DNA from: an uncultured Eubacteriales bacterium
GTDB lineage: Bacteria > Bacillota > Clostridia > Oscillospirales > Acutalibacteraceae
Length of the DNA: 64,000 bases
Assembly: GCA_934456435.1 (NCBI GenBank)
Contig: CAKSHH010000005.1
Span: 112,575-176,574 of the forward strand
Direction: 5' to 3'
Positions 42,251-51,387 of this stretch are shown piece after piece (position 1 is the stretch's first letter; each line of letters opens with the position of its first letter). The translations under genes were made by a program, and so were the position numbers. Under the pieces are notes generated by a model that was given only the letters and a program-made list of their open reading frames with translations, was not told the DNA's origin and searched no databases.

Positions 42251-44170
42251 TCAAACCTCCATAATTACTGAAAGAATCATCGGACTCCTTTTTGTTTTTT
42301 CATACATCAGGTGCGATACCTCGTCCCTGACTCTTGATTTTATCGTGTTTCTGTCGTTTATATTGTTGTAAATGCAGTTTTCAATAGCATATCTGGCAAT
42401 ATCCCTTGCCTCATCAATAAGCTCCTCGGACTCCCTAACATATACGAAGCCCCTTGTCATTATGTCGGGACCCGCAAGGATTTCACCTGTATAAGAATCC
42501 ATCGTTGTTACAACGATTATCAAACCGTCCTCGGCAAGGCGTTTTCTGTCTCTGAGGACAACGTTTCCGACATCGCCGACTCCCGAACCGTCAACAAACA
42601 CCTGACCTGCGGGGATATTCTCAAGCGGCTTTATGCCGTTTTCGGAAACCTCAAGGCACACTCCGTTGTCGGCAATGAAGATATTGCTTTTCGGTATACC
42701 CATGCTCTCGGCAAGCTGAGCGTGCTTTCTGATGTGCTTCTGCTCACCGTGAACAGGAATAAAGAACTTAGGCTTGATTATACCCATCATCAGCTTCAGC
42801 TCTTCCTGGCAGGCGTGACCCGAAACGTGTACGCCGTAGCTCTTTTCGTAAATAACGTCCGCGCCGAGCTTCATCAGCTCGTTGATAACGTTGCCGACCG
42901 TTTTTTCATTTCCGGGAATCGGATTCGCGGAAATGATTATACAGTCGTTCGGACCTATAGAAACCTTTTTGTGTCCCGAAAATGCCATTCTTGAAAGAGC
43001 AGACATAGGCTCTCCCTGGCTTCCCGTGGTGATAATAACCATCTTGTCATCGGGATATTTATTTATCATGTCAATGCTGACAAGCTCTCCGTCATTGACG
43101 TTGAGATAACCGAGCCTTGAACCGATCTCAACAACATTTTCAAGGCTTCTGCCAGAAAGCGCAACCTTTCTGCCGAGAGCCTGAGCTTGATCGATTATCT
43201 GCTGAACACGGTGAACATTAGAAGCAAAGGTCGCGATTATAATACGTCTCTTGCCTGCCTGCTCAAACAGGGTTCTCAGCGATGCACCTACCGCGCGTTC
43301 ACTTTCCGTATATCCCTTTCGTTCGGCATTTGTAGAATCTGAAAGCATACAGAGAACGCCCTGATTTCCGAGCTCCGCAAAACGGTTAATGTCGATCATT
43401 CCTCCGTCAATCGGAGTGCTGTCGATTTTAAAATCGCCCATCTGAACGATAACTCCTCCCTCGCACTTGATTGCAAACGCAAGCGCGTCGGGGATTGAAT
43501 GGTTGACGTGTATGGCTTCAATATCAAATTTGCCGAGTTTTATTGTGTCGCCCGGCTTGATAACATTGAGCTTCGCTCCGTTGAGTATTTTATGCTCCTC
43601 CAGCTTGCCCTCAACAAGACCCATTGTAAGTCTTGTTCCGTAAACAGGAATGTTGATTTTCTGAAGAAGATAAGCAAGTGCACCTATATGATCCTCGTGG
43701 CCGTGGGTTATAACAATTCCCCTTATCTTGTCTCTGTTTTCCTCAAGATAAGTAAAGTCGGGAATAACAAGGTCAACGCCGAGCATATCCGCCTCAGGGA
43801 AAGCAAGACCGCAATCGACAATTACAATATCGTTTTCAAATTCATAAACGGTGATATTCTTGCCGATTTCGTTAAGTCCGCCGAGAAAACCGATTTTAAC
43901 CGATTTCACGGGCTTCTTTCTGTTCTGCTTTCTGGCAGTTGATTTGGTGTTTGTCTTTTTCTGAGTATTCTTTTTTGTGTTCGTCTTTTTCTTTTCGGGC
44001 TGCTGATTATTTTTTCCTGTAATCTTTTTCGTTTTGCTCTTTTCGTTTTTTGCAGCCTTGTTCTTCGGCGCTTTTGCCGCCGTATTTTTTGCGGACTTTA
44101 CGCCTTTTTTCGTCTGCTTGTTTTTAACGGCAGACTTCTGACCTTTGTCAGTTTTTTCGTTTTTTGGCAT
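42251..44170 (-). CDS. rnj: Ribonuclease J with a lysine-rich N-terminal extension
   Basis: This 639-residue metallo-beta-lactamase/beta-CASP nuclease has the core starting GFLGGLNEIGKNITVYEF at about residue 93, GIVITHGHEDHIGAL, VHVNHSIPDALAFAI, SDSTNAERKGYTESE, and the C-terminal GDVGNVVLRDRKRLAEDG. It processes and degrades RNA with 5'-to-3' exo and endo activity. The first about 92 residues are almost only Lys, Asn, Thr, Ala and Gln, which is not part of the conserved fold. It heads the operon, with a TTGACT-17-TATCAT promoter and a leader of about 95 nt. Confidence 0.95.
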   Translation of the reverse strand: MPKNEKTDKGQKSAVKNKQTKKGVKSAKNTAAKAPKNKAAKNEKSKTKKITGKNNQQPEKKKTNTKKNTQKKTNTKSTARKQNRKKPVKSVKIGFLGGLNEIGKNITVYEFENDIVIVDCGLAFPEADMLGVDLVIPDFTYLEENRDKIRGIVITHGHEDHIGALAYLLQKINIPVYGTRLTMGLVEGKLEEHKILNGAKLNVIKPGDTIKLGKFDIEAIHVNHSIPDALAFAIKCEGGVIVQMGDFKIDSTPIDGGMIDINRFAELGNQGVLCMLSDSTNAERKGYTESERAVGASLRTLFEQAGKRRIIIATFASNVHRVQQIIDQAQALGRKVALSGRSLENVVEIGSRLGYLNVNDGELVSIDMINKYPDDKMVIITTGSQGEPMSALSRMAFSGHKKVSIGPNDCIIISANPIPGNEKTVGNVINELMKLGADVIYEKSYGVHVSGHACQEELKLMMGIIKPKFFIPVHGEQKHIRKHAQLAESMGIPKSNIFIADNGVCLEVSENGIKPLENIPAGQVFVDGSGVGDVGNVVLRDRKRLAEDGLIIVVTTMDSYTGEILAGPDIMTRGFVYVRESEELIDEARDIARYAIENCIYNNINDRNTIKSRVRDEVSHLMYEKTKRSPMILSVIMEV

Positions 44171-44268
44171 TAAATATACTAACTCCTGTTCTGTTTAAAA
44201 TTTATGTAAAGGGTATTATAGACACGATAAATTATTTGGATAACACAATTACCCAATTTAACTAATTT

Positions 44269-44297
44269 ATGATACTATTAAATCGCAAAAAAGTCAA
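44269..44297 (-). promoter_or_regulatory. Sigma-A promoter of the rnj operon
   Basis: The minus strand reads TTGACT (44297-44292), 17 bp, TATCAT (44274-44269). Confidence 0.65.
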
Positions 44298-44407
44298 TGA
44301 AATTTCGGAATAATAGCTCCGTTTATTAGTATAGGAACCAAAAATCCGTTGTAAACATTGTTTTAGCGGTCAAAAAATCATTGTTTTTTCTGTCAGCGTG
44401 TTTCTGC

Positions 44408-44436
44408 TTGAAAAATTTGATAATAAATGTTATATT
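44408..44436 (+). promoter_or_regulatory. Sigma-A promoter for rnhA
   Basis: TTGAAA (44408-44413), 17 bp, TATATT (44431-44436). Start codon 77 bp downstream. Confidence 0.55.
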
Positions 44437-44512
44437 AAATAAATGATACCTTTATCATCAGACGGAGACAATTACATAATATAAAAACAAATTTTCCATA
44501 TCGAGGTAAGTA

Positions 44513-44950
44513 ATGAAAAAGGTTGAAATTTTTACCGACGGAGCCTGTTCGGGAAATCCGGGTCCCGGCGGCTGGGGCGCAATACTGCGCTATAAAGGAA
44601 CCGAAAAAGAAATCAGCGGCGGAGAACGCAACACGACGAATAACCGTATGGAGCTTACGGGTGTTATTGAAGCTCTCAAGCTTCTCAAAGAGCCGTGCGA
44701 GGTTGTTCTCTGCACCGATTCAAAATATGTTGCCGACGGGCTGTCCAAAGGCTGGGCAAAGAGCTGGAAAGCCAACGGCTGGCGAAAAAGCGATAAAAAG
44801 CCTGCGCTCAATCCCGACCTTTGGGACGAACTCCTTACGCTCTGCGACATACACAGCGTAACAGTAAAATGGGTAAAAGGACATGCTTCTCACCCCGAAA
44901 ACGAACGCTGCGACACACTTGCGGTCAGCGAATGGAAAAAGCTCATATAA
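44513..44950 (+). CDS. rnhA: Ribonuclease HI
   Basis: This 145-residue enzyme has VEIFTDGACSGNPGPGGWGA with the first catalytic Asp, TNNRMELTGVIEAL with the Glu, LCTDSKYVADGLSKGW with the second Asp, and VKGHASHPENERCDTLA with the fourth acidic residue. It is complete. It degrades RNA in RNA-DNA hybrids. The start ATG has GAGGTAAG upstream. It stands alone between its promoter and a terminator shared with radA. Confidence 0.97.
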   Translation: MKKVEIFTDGACSGNPGPGGWGAILRYKGTEKEISGGERNTTNNRMELTGVIEALKLLKEPCEVVLCTDSKYVADGLSKGWAKSWKANGWRKSDKKPALNPDLWDELLTLCDIHSVTVKWVKGHASHPENERCDTLAVSEWKKLI

Positions 44951-44965
44951 AAACAAAAACATAAA

Positions 44966-45006
44966 AGGGACGAAAATCGAACCGAGTTCGATCTTCGTCC
45001 TCTTTG
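44966..45006. terminator. Bidirectional intrinsic terminator between rnhA and radA
   Basis: AGGGACGAAaATCGAA and TTCGATcTTCGTCCT (44966-44981 / 44987-45001) pair around ccgag, with a small internal bulge. T-rich sequence follows, close to the radA stop. Confidence 0.8.
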
Positions 45007-45007
45007 T

Positions 45008-46381
45008 TTATATTGCGGAATCAAAGGCTGCTCTGATGGTTCTTGCAGGAACGATCTCCACGAGCGACTTGATGCTTTGATTAAGATTCTTGTAATTGTG
45101 ATAAGGCACTATGCACCGCTTAAAGCCGAGACGAGCAGCTTCCTTGATTCGTTGTTCACAGCTTCCGATTGAACGAATCTCACCGCCGAGTCCGATTTCA
45201 CCGAAAGCAATAACATCATCACGAATCGGTGCATCTTTGAGACTTGAAATAAGCGCAAGGGCAACCGAAAGATCCGACGCAGGCTCATCAAGCTTCAGAC
45301 CACCGACAACGTTTACATAGATATCACAGTTACTCAAAAAATATCCGGCTCTTTTCTCAAGCACGGCGGCAAGCATTGCAAGCCTGTTGTAATCAAATCC
45401 GTTGGTCATTCGCCTCGGATTGCCGTAGCCCGAAGAGCTGACAAGAGCCTGTACCTCAGCAAGTATCGGACGCGAACCCTCCATCAGGCACGCAACGCAA
45501 GAGCCTGATGTATTTTTCGGTCTGCCCGAAATCATCATCTCCGAGGGGTTTTCAACCTCGCTGAGGCCGTTATCTTTCATCTCGAAAACACCGATTTCAT
45601 TCGTTGAACCGTATCTGTTTTTAACTGCTCTGAGGATTCGGTATGAAAGATGTCTTTCGCCCTCAAAATAGAGCACGGCGTCAACAATGTGTTCAAGCAC
45701 CTTCGGACCTGCTATATTGCCGTCCTTATTGACGTGACCGACAACAATCGTCGGTATATTCAAAGACTTAGATGTCTGCATAAGGCAGTTTGTGCACTCC
45801 CTGACCTGCGCTATACTTCCGAGCGACGAATTTAGCTCAGGAACATTCATTGTCTGTATCGAGTCAATTATAACAAGATCCGGGCGTGAGGACTTAATAT
45901 GTTCGCTGACGATCTGGACATCGGTTTCGCACAGGACAAAAAGATTTTCGGTGTTGACTCCGAGCCTGTCCGCCCTGAGTTTAATCTGATGCGCCGACTC
46001 CTCGCCCGAAACATACAGGATTTTCAGCGACTTGCCGAGATACTGGCAGATCTGAAGCAGAAGCGTTGACTTTCCGATTCCGGGATCACCGCTGAGAAGC
46101 ACAAGCGAGCCCTTGACGATTCCGCCGCCGAGCACTCGGTCAAGCTCTTCAAGACCCGTTTTATGGCGAACCTCGCCGTCACAGCTTATCTCGTTTATTC
46201 TGTGAACATTTGAAGAAAATCCGCCGACAGCTTTTTTTGCCGAAGATTTTGAGTTTTCGGGAGTCTTGAAAACCTCCTCCATTGTGTTCCATTCTCCGCA
46301 ACCCGGACAGCAGCCGTACCACTTGGCGCTTTCGTGTCCGCAGGCAGAACAAACATATAAGGTTTTGGCTTTAGGAGCCAT
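45008..46381 (-). CDS. radA: DNA repair protein RadA
   Basis: This 457-residue RecA-like protein has an N-terminal zinc finger (YVCSACGHESAKWYGCCPGC), Walker A LSGDPGIGKSTLLLQI, the RadA motif KNRYGSTNEIGVFEM, and a Lon-like C-terminal domain (VNVVGGLKLDEPASDLSVA). It acts in branch migration during recombination. ATG 46381, after GGGTGA, is chosen over the GTG three codons upstream. It follows cwlD with 5 bp between the genes. Confidence 0.96.
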   Translation of the reverse strand: MAPKAKTLYVCSACGHESAKWYGCCPGCGEWNTMEEVFKTPENSKSSAKKAVGGFSSNVHRINEISCDGEVRHKTGLEELDRVLGGGIVKGSLVLLSGDPGIGKSTLLLQICQYLGKSLKILYVSGEESAHQIKLRADRLGVNTENLFVLCETDVQIVSEHIKSSRPDLVIIDSIQTMNVPELNSSLGSIAQVRECTNCLMQTSKSLNIPTIVVGHVNKDGNIAGPKVLEHIVDAVLYFEGERHLSYRILRAVKNRYGSTNEIGVFEMKDNGLSEVENPSEMMISGRPKNTSGSCVACLMEGSRPILAEVQALVSSSGYGNPRRMTNGFDYNRLAMLAAVLEKRAGYFLSNCDIYVNVVGGLKLDEPASDLSVALALISSLKDAPIRDDVIAFGEIGLGGEIRSIGSCEQRIKEAARLGFKRCIVPYHNYKNLNQSIKSLVEIVPARTIRAAFDSAI

Positions 46382-46386
46382 TTGAA

Positions 46387-47106
46387 TCACCCATTCATAA
46401 AGTATTTTAAAAGTCCGTCGGCAATAAGCATTGCCGTTTTCATTCTGTATTCTTCGTTGTTAAGTTTTTTTACCTCATTGGGGTTGGAAATGAAACCGCA
46501 TTCAACAAGGATAGCCGGATTTTTTGTATGGTAAAGCAAATATATACCCGATCCCGATTTTTTTACTACTCTTTTGTTGTCGGGCTGAAGTGTACAGACA
46601 ACGCTGTTCTGTACGCTTTCCGCAAGCTTTTTGCTCTCTTCATTGTTTCCTGAGTAGAACACCTGAGTACCGTGCTGGCTTGAATCGGCAAATTTATTCT
46701 GATGCACGCTTACAAAAACGGCGTCGGGATTCTTTTCCATTATTTCAAATCGGTTGTGGATATCGGAAACCTTCTTTTTCCTCATTGAATCGAGTCCGTC
46801 GTCGCAGGTCATCACGTCCTCGGTTCTCGTCATTATAACATTGAAGCCGTAAAATTTCAGTATTTTTTCAAGCTTGAGCGCAATGTCAAGGTTGATATCC
46901 TTTTCGACGGTGTTATCAATTCCGACAGCTCCGCCGTCTTCTCCTCCGTGACCTGCATCAACAATTATCGTGCGCTGAACAATCGGCTTGCCTGCCGTTT
47001 CGTCGGCGGAAGAATTAGCCATGAATGTAAAGTAAAGCAAGGATAAAAATATTATAAGAAATGCGGCTATAAAAATTCCGATAAGGAAAGAACGTTTGAT
47101 TTTCAC
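46387..47106 (-). CDS. cwlD: Spore cortex N-acetylmuramoyl-L-alanine amidase CwlD
   Basis: This 239-residue Amidase_3 enzyme has an N-terminal TM or signal segment and TIIVDAGHGGEDGGAVG, VFVSVHQNKFADSSQHG, and AILVECGFISNPNEVKKL, which carry the zinc His/Glu and catalytic Glu. Length and N-terminus match CwlD, which makes muramic-delta-lactam in the spore cortex. The start is GTG 47106 with GGGGTGATCTT upstream. The 210-bp longer frame would run into a divergent gene and is rejected. Confidence 0.88.
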   Translation of the reverse strand: MKIKRSFLIGIFIAAFLIIFLSLLYFTFMANSSADETAGKPIVQRTIIVDAGHGGEDGGAVGIDNTVEKDINLDIALKLEKILKFYGFNVIMTRTEDVMTCDDGLDSMRKKKVSDIHNRFEIMEKNPDAVFVSVHQNKFADSSQHGTQVFYSGNNEESKKLAESVQNSVVCTLQPDNKRVVKKSGSGIYLLYHTKNPAILVECGFISNPNEVKKLNNEEYRMKTAMLIADGLLKYFMNG

Positions 47107-47149
47107 AAGATCACCCCATACATAAATCCTATGCCGGCGGTGAAAAAAT

Positions 47150-47500
47150 ATGAAAAAGTGTATAAATATTGTGCTCGGCGTTCTCACGGGAGCGATAAAT
47201 ATTCTCATCGGAGCCTGCGGCGGAATCGTTGCTGTCGAAACCTTGAAAAGGCGTAACCTCGACCAAACGAAATCCCACGCGACAGCCATTGCGATAATAC
47301 TGCCCTTAACAGTCATCAGCGCTGTCGGATATCTGCTGAAAGGTCAGGTGAAGCTCAGCGACAGCTATGTCTATATTATCCCCGGTCTTGTCGGCTCGGT
47401 CGCCGGTTCATACCTTTTACCGAAAATTCCGAAAAAAGTGCTCAGTAAAATCTTTTCGATATTCATAATCTACGCAGGAATAAGGATGCTGATGAAATGA
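47150..47500 (+). CDS. TSUP (TauE/SafE) family half-size transporter, first half
   Basis: This 116-residue protein has four TM segments and an N-terminal VLGVLTGAINILIGACGGIVAVETL that matches the first repeat of TSUP carriers. A usual TSUP protein is about 250 residues with two such halves, so this is a half-length protein. It overlaps the second half by 4 bp (ATGA). They probably form a heterodimer and export an organic or inorganic anion, such as sulfite or sulfonate, but the substrate is unknown. Confidence 0.83.
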   Translation: MKKCINIVLGVLTGAINILIGACGGIVAVETLKRRNLDQTKSHATAIAIILPLTVISAVGYLLKGQVKLSDSYVYIIPGLVGSVAGSYLLPKIPKKVLSKIFSIFIIYAGIRMLMK

Positions 47501-47856
47501 TACTTGATATAATAGCGGGAATTGTGTCGGGAATGCTCGGCGCGATGGGCTTCGGTGGCGGAGGAATACTTATTCTCTACCTCACCCTGTACAAGGACAT
47601 TCCGCAAACCGCCGCACAGGGAATTAACCTGATTTTTTTCATTCCGTCGGCGGCGCTTGCAATTTTCTTTCACATCAAAAACAAGCTTATCGACAAAAAA
47701 ATCGCGCTCGAGTACATCGGGCTCGGACTTATCGGCGTTGTACTCGGCTTTCTGCTTCTTGAAAAGCTGAATGACCGAACACTGAGAATAATTTTCGCCG
47801 TCATGCTGATAATAGTCGGTCTCAAGGAGCTGTTCTTCGGCAATAAAGAAAAATAA
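47497..47856 (+). CDS. TSUP (TauE/SafE) family half-size transporter, second half
   Basis: This 119-residue protein has IIAGIVSGMLGAMGFGGGGILILYL, the same repeat type as the gene upstream, and four TM segments, but is not identical to it. The Gly-rich GFGGGG is typical of TSUP. ATG overlaps the upstream stop (ATGA). It is read as the partner subunit. It converges on vanZ; only 4 bp separate the two stop codons, and no terminator is visible. Confidence 0.83.
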   Translation: MILDIIAGIVSGMLGAMGFGGGGILILYLTLYKDIPQTAAQGINLIFFIPSAALAIFFHIKNKLIDKKIALEYIGLGLIGVVLGFLLLEKLNDRTLRIIFAVMLIIVGLKELFFGNKEK

Positions 47857-47860
47857 CCGA

Positions 47861-48697
47861 CTATTCCGACCCGATCGGCAGAAGCTTATCGACAGCAATT
47901 TTAAACACAATTCCGAGATAAAATCCCAAAACGTTTAGTATGACGTCGTCCACATCCGGATTGCCCATATTGAAAACATACTGAGAAATTTCAATAAGAC
48001 TGCTCAGAACAACGGGAAGCAGAAAAAGAATTATCTTTTTTTTTCCCTTGCAAAGGTGTTCGTACATTAAAAAGCCGAGCGGCAGAAAAATAGCGATATT
48101 GCCGAAGAAAAGAATCAGTCTTTCGTAATCAAATAAGCCCGAAAAGAATGTCCATTTCAGCGCATTAAACGGAACCAAATTGGGTTCTTCTCTTTCTGCC
48201 GACGGTGATCGGCAGATTATAAAGCAATATATCAACGCGATGATATAGTAAGTGATATACGCTGCCGATGCAACGGAATAAAATTTTCTGTAATTTTTCG
48301 TCGTGTCGCCGTCCTTTGAAAGGAAAGTCTTTATCCTCTGAAAGAGTATCGTCACGGTCAGCGAAATGAATAGCATTCCGATCCTGTCATAATAAAAAGT
48401 GTGAACCCACGGTGCGCGAAAAACAAGTAATGTGCCTTTGACCTGTATTTGTTCAACGAAAGCGATTATTATCCAAAAAATAATCATTACCCATTCGGAA
48501 AACGCCTGCTCGCGCAGACCTATTCCCGCGGCGTTGACCACAAAGCAATAAAATAAAACAAAAAACAGAGTCAAAAGAATCTGGAGCAGCAGCTTTCCCG
48601 TAAACATCATTGCAGGGAAAACCGTGACAGTCAAAAAGCAGGCACAGAAAACCTGCGACAATATTAACTTTGTTTTGTGCAAAGCATTATTTGACAT
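47861..48697 (-). CDS. VanZ-family membrane protein
   Basis: This 278-residue protein has about seven TM segments. The conserved VanZ pieces are EEPNLVPFNALKW, FFGNIAIFLPLGFLMYEHLC, VVLSSLIEISQYVFNMGNPDVDDVILNVLG (shown as SLIEISQYVFNMGNPDVDD) and the acidic Asp pair. VanZ proteins are linked to glycopeptide tolerance and envelope functions of unclear mechanism. ATG 48697 with AGGAG upstream is chosen over a start 90 bp earlier inside ruvX. It overlaps ruvX by 11 bp. Confidence 0.85.
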   Translation of the reverse strand: MSNNALHKTKLILSQVFCACFLTVTVFPAMMFTGKLLLQILLTLFFVLFYCFVVNAAGIGLREQAFSEWVMIIFWIIIAFVEQIQVKGTLLVFRAPWVHTFYYDRIGMLFISLTVTILFQRIKTFLSKDGDTTKNYRKFYSVASAAYITYYIIALIYCFIICRSPSAEREEPNLVPFNALKWTFFSGLFDYERLILFFGNIAIFLPLGFLMYEHLCKGKKKIILFLLPVVLSSLIEISQYVFNMGNPDVDDVILNVLGFYLGIVFKIAVDKLLPIGSE

Positions 48698-49112
48698 TCG
48701 TATTTCTCCTGTAATCAAGGTAATCCTGCAAAATAATTGTTGCTGCAACCGCATCGACAACATTTTTCCTTTTTTTACCTCTGACATTGTTATCGTTGAG
48801 ATAATTATGCGCCGAAACCGTTGTCAGTCTTTCGTCCCAGAGCGCAGTTTCAACCCCTGTGGACTCTTTCAATTTATCGGCAAAGGCAGAACATTTCTGC
48901 GCCCTCTCACCTGCCGATGAATCCATATTTTTAGGGTAACCGACCACGATCAATTCGGGCTTATGAAGCTTCACAAGCTCCTCTATCCGAGCGATAAGCT
49001 TCGGTTCGTAGCTCTGATTTATAACCTCAACCGGGTGTGCTAAACTTTCAAGGCGGTCGCATATTGCTATGCCCGTCCTTGAATCACCGTAATCGACAGA
49101 CATAATAACCAT
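48687..49112 (-). CDS. ruvX: Holliday junction resolvase-like protein RuvX/YqgF
   Basis: This 141-residue RNase H-fold protein has MSVDYGDSRTGIAICD, ELIVVGYPKNMDSSAGERA, LWDERLTTVSAHNYL, and a KRKNVVDAVAATIILQDYLD tail with the catalytic Asp residues. It processes 16S rRNA in bacteria and is related to resolvases. Start ATG 49112 has GGAGG 7 bp upstream. Gene order next to PBP, murE and mltG is similar to many Clostridia. Confidence 0.92.
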   Translation of the reverse strand: MVIMSVDYGDSRTGIAICDRLESLAHPVEVINQSYEPKLIARIEELVKLHKPELIVVGYPKNMDSSAGERAQKCSAFADKLKESTGVETALWDERLTTVSAHNYLNDNNVRGKKRKNVVDAVAATIILQDYLDYRRNTNVK

Positions 49113-49139
49113 GCAACCGCCTCCGTATTTTATATTTTA

Positions 49140-51344
49140 TCAGTCTTCGGCTTTTGTGTTCTCCTCAGCCGGTTCAGTTGTTTTAGTGCTTGTCTTTGTC
49201 GGCTTCTCTTCCTCTTCGTCGTCAGACGAGGACGGAGAATAATGTCCGGAGCAGTATTCGGGAAGATTATCCTTCTTGTACCAGCCGACAGCCGTTGAAT
49301 AACAGCTTGAAGAAGCGAGCTTACCCGTATCCGTGCAATAATACTTTTCAACCGCATCGTCAAGATCCTCAAACTCCTTGTCGGGAAGATCCTCGTGAAT
49401 TAAGTCAAAAACAGTCTTGTAAACAGCACCTGCCGGGTTTCCCCAGGTGTTTATATATTCGGGAATATCGTAGCCGTACCAAACAGCCGCAACATAGTAA
49501 GGCGTTCCGCCGACAAACCACTTATCGTTGTTATCATCGGTTGTACCGGTCTTGGCGTACGTTTCAAATCCGCTGACCTTGTAGCTTGAGCCTGTACCGT
49601 AGGAGCTGGTCGTAACCGTCATCAGTAGGTGTCTCATAACCTCTGCCGTTCCGGTTGAAATGACCTGCTCGCCCTTGTTGTTTCTGTTGTCGATAAGAAC
49701 CTTGCCGTTTGCATCCTCAACGTAGTAGAACGAATACGGTTTGTAATAGTAACCGCCGTTTCCGAAAGCGGCATAAGCAGCCGTCATTTCAAGCGAGGTA
49801 ACACCGTAAGTCATTGAACCGATTGAAAGCGGAGCTGCGCTGTTGTCAAGACCCTTGTCGGCAGTCGTTATATGATACTTGTTTACAAGGTAATCATAAG
49901 CCGTATTGGTGCCGATCATATTTATAATGATTCTTGCCGGGATCGTGTTAAGAGAACGCGCAAGAGCATTCTGAACGGTTACGTTATAACCCGAACCGTA
50001 TCCGCCGTCCGCATTCTTTGTTCTCCATCCGCCGTAGCTGACGGCAGAATCAAGGAGGAACGACGACCATGTGATCTCGTTAAGCTCAATAGCCGGACTG
50101 TATGATGTCAAAGGCTTAATTGAAGAACCGGGCGATCTCGGCGAAGAGCTTGCTCTGTTAAGAACTCGGTTGCCCTCCTTAACGCCTGCCTGACCGACGA
50201 TTGCAACTACCCTGCCCTTATAGTCCATTATCGTGATAGCGGACTGGGCGTTCTTCTTGTCCTCAAAGCCCTTTCTGTTTACATAAACGTTTTCTGTCTT
50301 TTTCTGAACATCGAGGTCAACAGCGGTGTAAATTCTGAGTCCGCCGCCGTAAATCGCGTCACGCGCCTCATTGTATGAGTAGCCGCAGTCTGACTGAAGT
50401 CTGTCGATAACGTCGTCAATAACATAGTCTACATAGAAGCTCTGGAACTCGGATGAGTCCTTGGCAATATTTTCGTTCTGGCGTCTTTCAAGCTCAGCCT
50501 CGCTCGGAACATAATCCTCATCGTTTGTGTAAATGAGCTTGTAAGCTATCGCCGCATCGTATTCCTCACGCGTAATTTTTCCCTGGTCGAGCATCTCATC
50601 AAGGCAGTAAACCTGACGTTCTCTGTTTTTGTCGGGATGGTTTATCGGGTCATAGGAATACGGCATCTGAGTGATGGAAGCGATTACCGCACATTCGGCA
50701 ACATTAAGCTCGTCAACAGACTTGCCGAAGTAGGTTTCCGCCGCCGTTTCAACACCGTAGCAGCCCTGACCGAGATAAATGGTGTTCAGATATGCCTCAA
50801 GTATCTCGTCCTTTGAAAAGTTCTTCTCAAGGTTGAGCGCAGAAAGTATTTCATTAAACTTACGGACATAAGTAACCTGATTGTTGCCCGTAACGTTTTT
50901 GACAAGCTGCTGTGTTATCGTCGAACCGCCCTGGTCGTTCTGCTTAACAAAAACCCCGATTGTTCTGATCCAGTCAACACCGTGATGCTTTTCAAAACGT
51001 TTGTCCTCAAGAGCGATAAACGCATCCTTCATCTGCTTGGGAATCTTGTCAAAATCGACCCAGATTCGGTTCTCTTCTCCGTGAAGGCGAAGAACCTCAA
51101 TCTGCTTGCCGTCGGAATCCTTGGCATAAAGGAAAGACGTCTGGTTCTGATTGTTCCTTGCGCTGTTCAGATTGATGACGGGATCACCCGCAACCACCGT
51201 AACGGCGTTGATAAATACATATCCCACAAGGATTACAAGAGTCAGACAAAAGATGGTGAGCAGAGAAATTAAGAACGCGCCTGCATTGGAAAGCTCGTTG
51301 ATTTTCTTTCTTTTCTTTGCAGCACCTGATCTTTTCTGCGGCAT
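49140..51344 (-). CDS. Class A penicillin-binding protein (PBP1A type)
   Basis: This 734-residue protein has an N-terminal cytoplasmic stretch and one TM segment (about 26-50). The glycosyltransferase domain has ALEDKRFEKHHGVDW and GGSTITQQLVKN. The transpeptidase has the SxxK motif GSSIKPLTSY, the SxN element RSLNTIP, and KTGTTDDN. It polymerises and cross-links peptidoglycan. The C-terminus is an acidic, Thr/Ser/Lys-rich tail. It follows murE by 43 bp and precedes ruvX by 27 bp. Confidence 0.95.
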   Translation of the reverse strand: MPQKRSGAAKKRKKINELSNAGAFLISLLTIFCLTLVILVGYVFINAVTVVAGDPVINLNSARNNQNQTSFLYAKDSDGKQIEVLRLHGEENRIWVDFDKIPKQMKDAFIALEDKRFEKHHGVDWIRTIGVFVKQNDQGGSTITQQLVKNVTGNNQVTYVRKFNEILSALNLEKNFSKDEILEAYLNTIYLGQGCYGVETAAETYFGKSVDELNVAECAVIASITQMPYSYDPINHPDKNRERQVYCLDEMLDQGKITREEYDAAIAYKLIYTNDEDYVPSEAELERRQNENIAKDSSEFQSFYVDYVIDDVIDRLQSDCGYSYNEARDAIYGGGLRIYTAVDLDVQKKTENVYVNRKGFEDKKNAQSAITIMDYKGRVVAIVGQAGVKEGNRVLNRASSSPRSPGSSIKPLTSYSPAIELNEITWSSFLLDSAVSYGGWRTKNADGGYGSGYNVTVQNALARSLNTIPARIIINMIGTNTAYDYLVNKYHITTADKGLDNSAAPLSIGSMTYGVTSLEMTAAYAAFGNGGYYYKPYSFYYVEDANGKVLIDNRNNKGEQVISTGTAEVMRHLLMTVTTSSYGTGSSYKVSGFETYAKTGTTDDNNDKWFVGGTPYYVAAVWYGYDIPEYINTWGNPAGAVYKTVFDLIHEDLPDKEFEDLDDAVEKYYCTDTGKLASSSCYSTAVGWYKKDNLPEYCSGHYSPSSSDDEEEEKPTKTSTKTTEPAEENTKAED

Positions 51345-51387
51345 ATCATTACCTCCTTGAATTTATACTGAAATAAAGCTGAATACT

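Larger units (their letters stand above)
44171..44512. promoter_or_regulatory. Divergent intergenic region between rnj and rnhA
   Basis: This 342-bp AT-rich gap holds two outward-facing promoters (minus at 44269-44297, plus at 44408-44436). The 110 bp between their -35 elements show no gene or strong structure. The rnj untranslated leader (about 44171-44262) has only weak inverted repeats, such as GGGTA/TACCC. Confidence 0.6.

Noticed and set aside
47107..47316. N-terminal extension of CwlD
   Set aside because: The longer frame overlaps the divergent transporter gene and lacks a ribosome-binding site; GTG 47106 has GGGGTGAT and leads straight into the TM segment.
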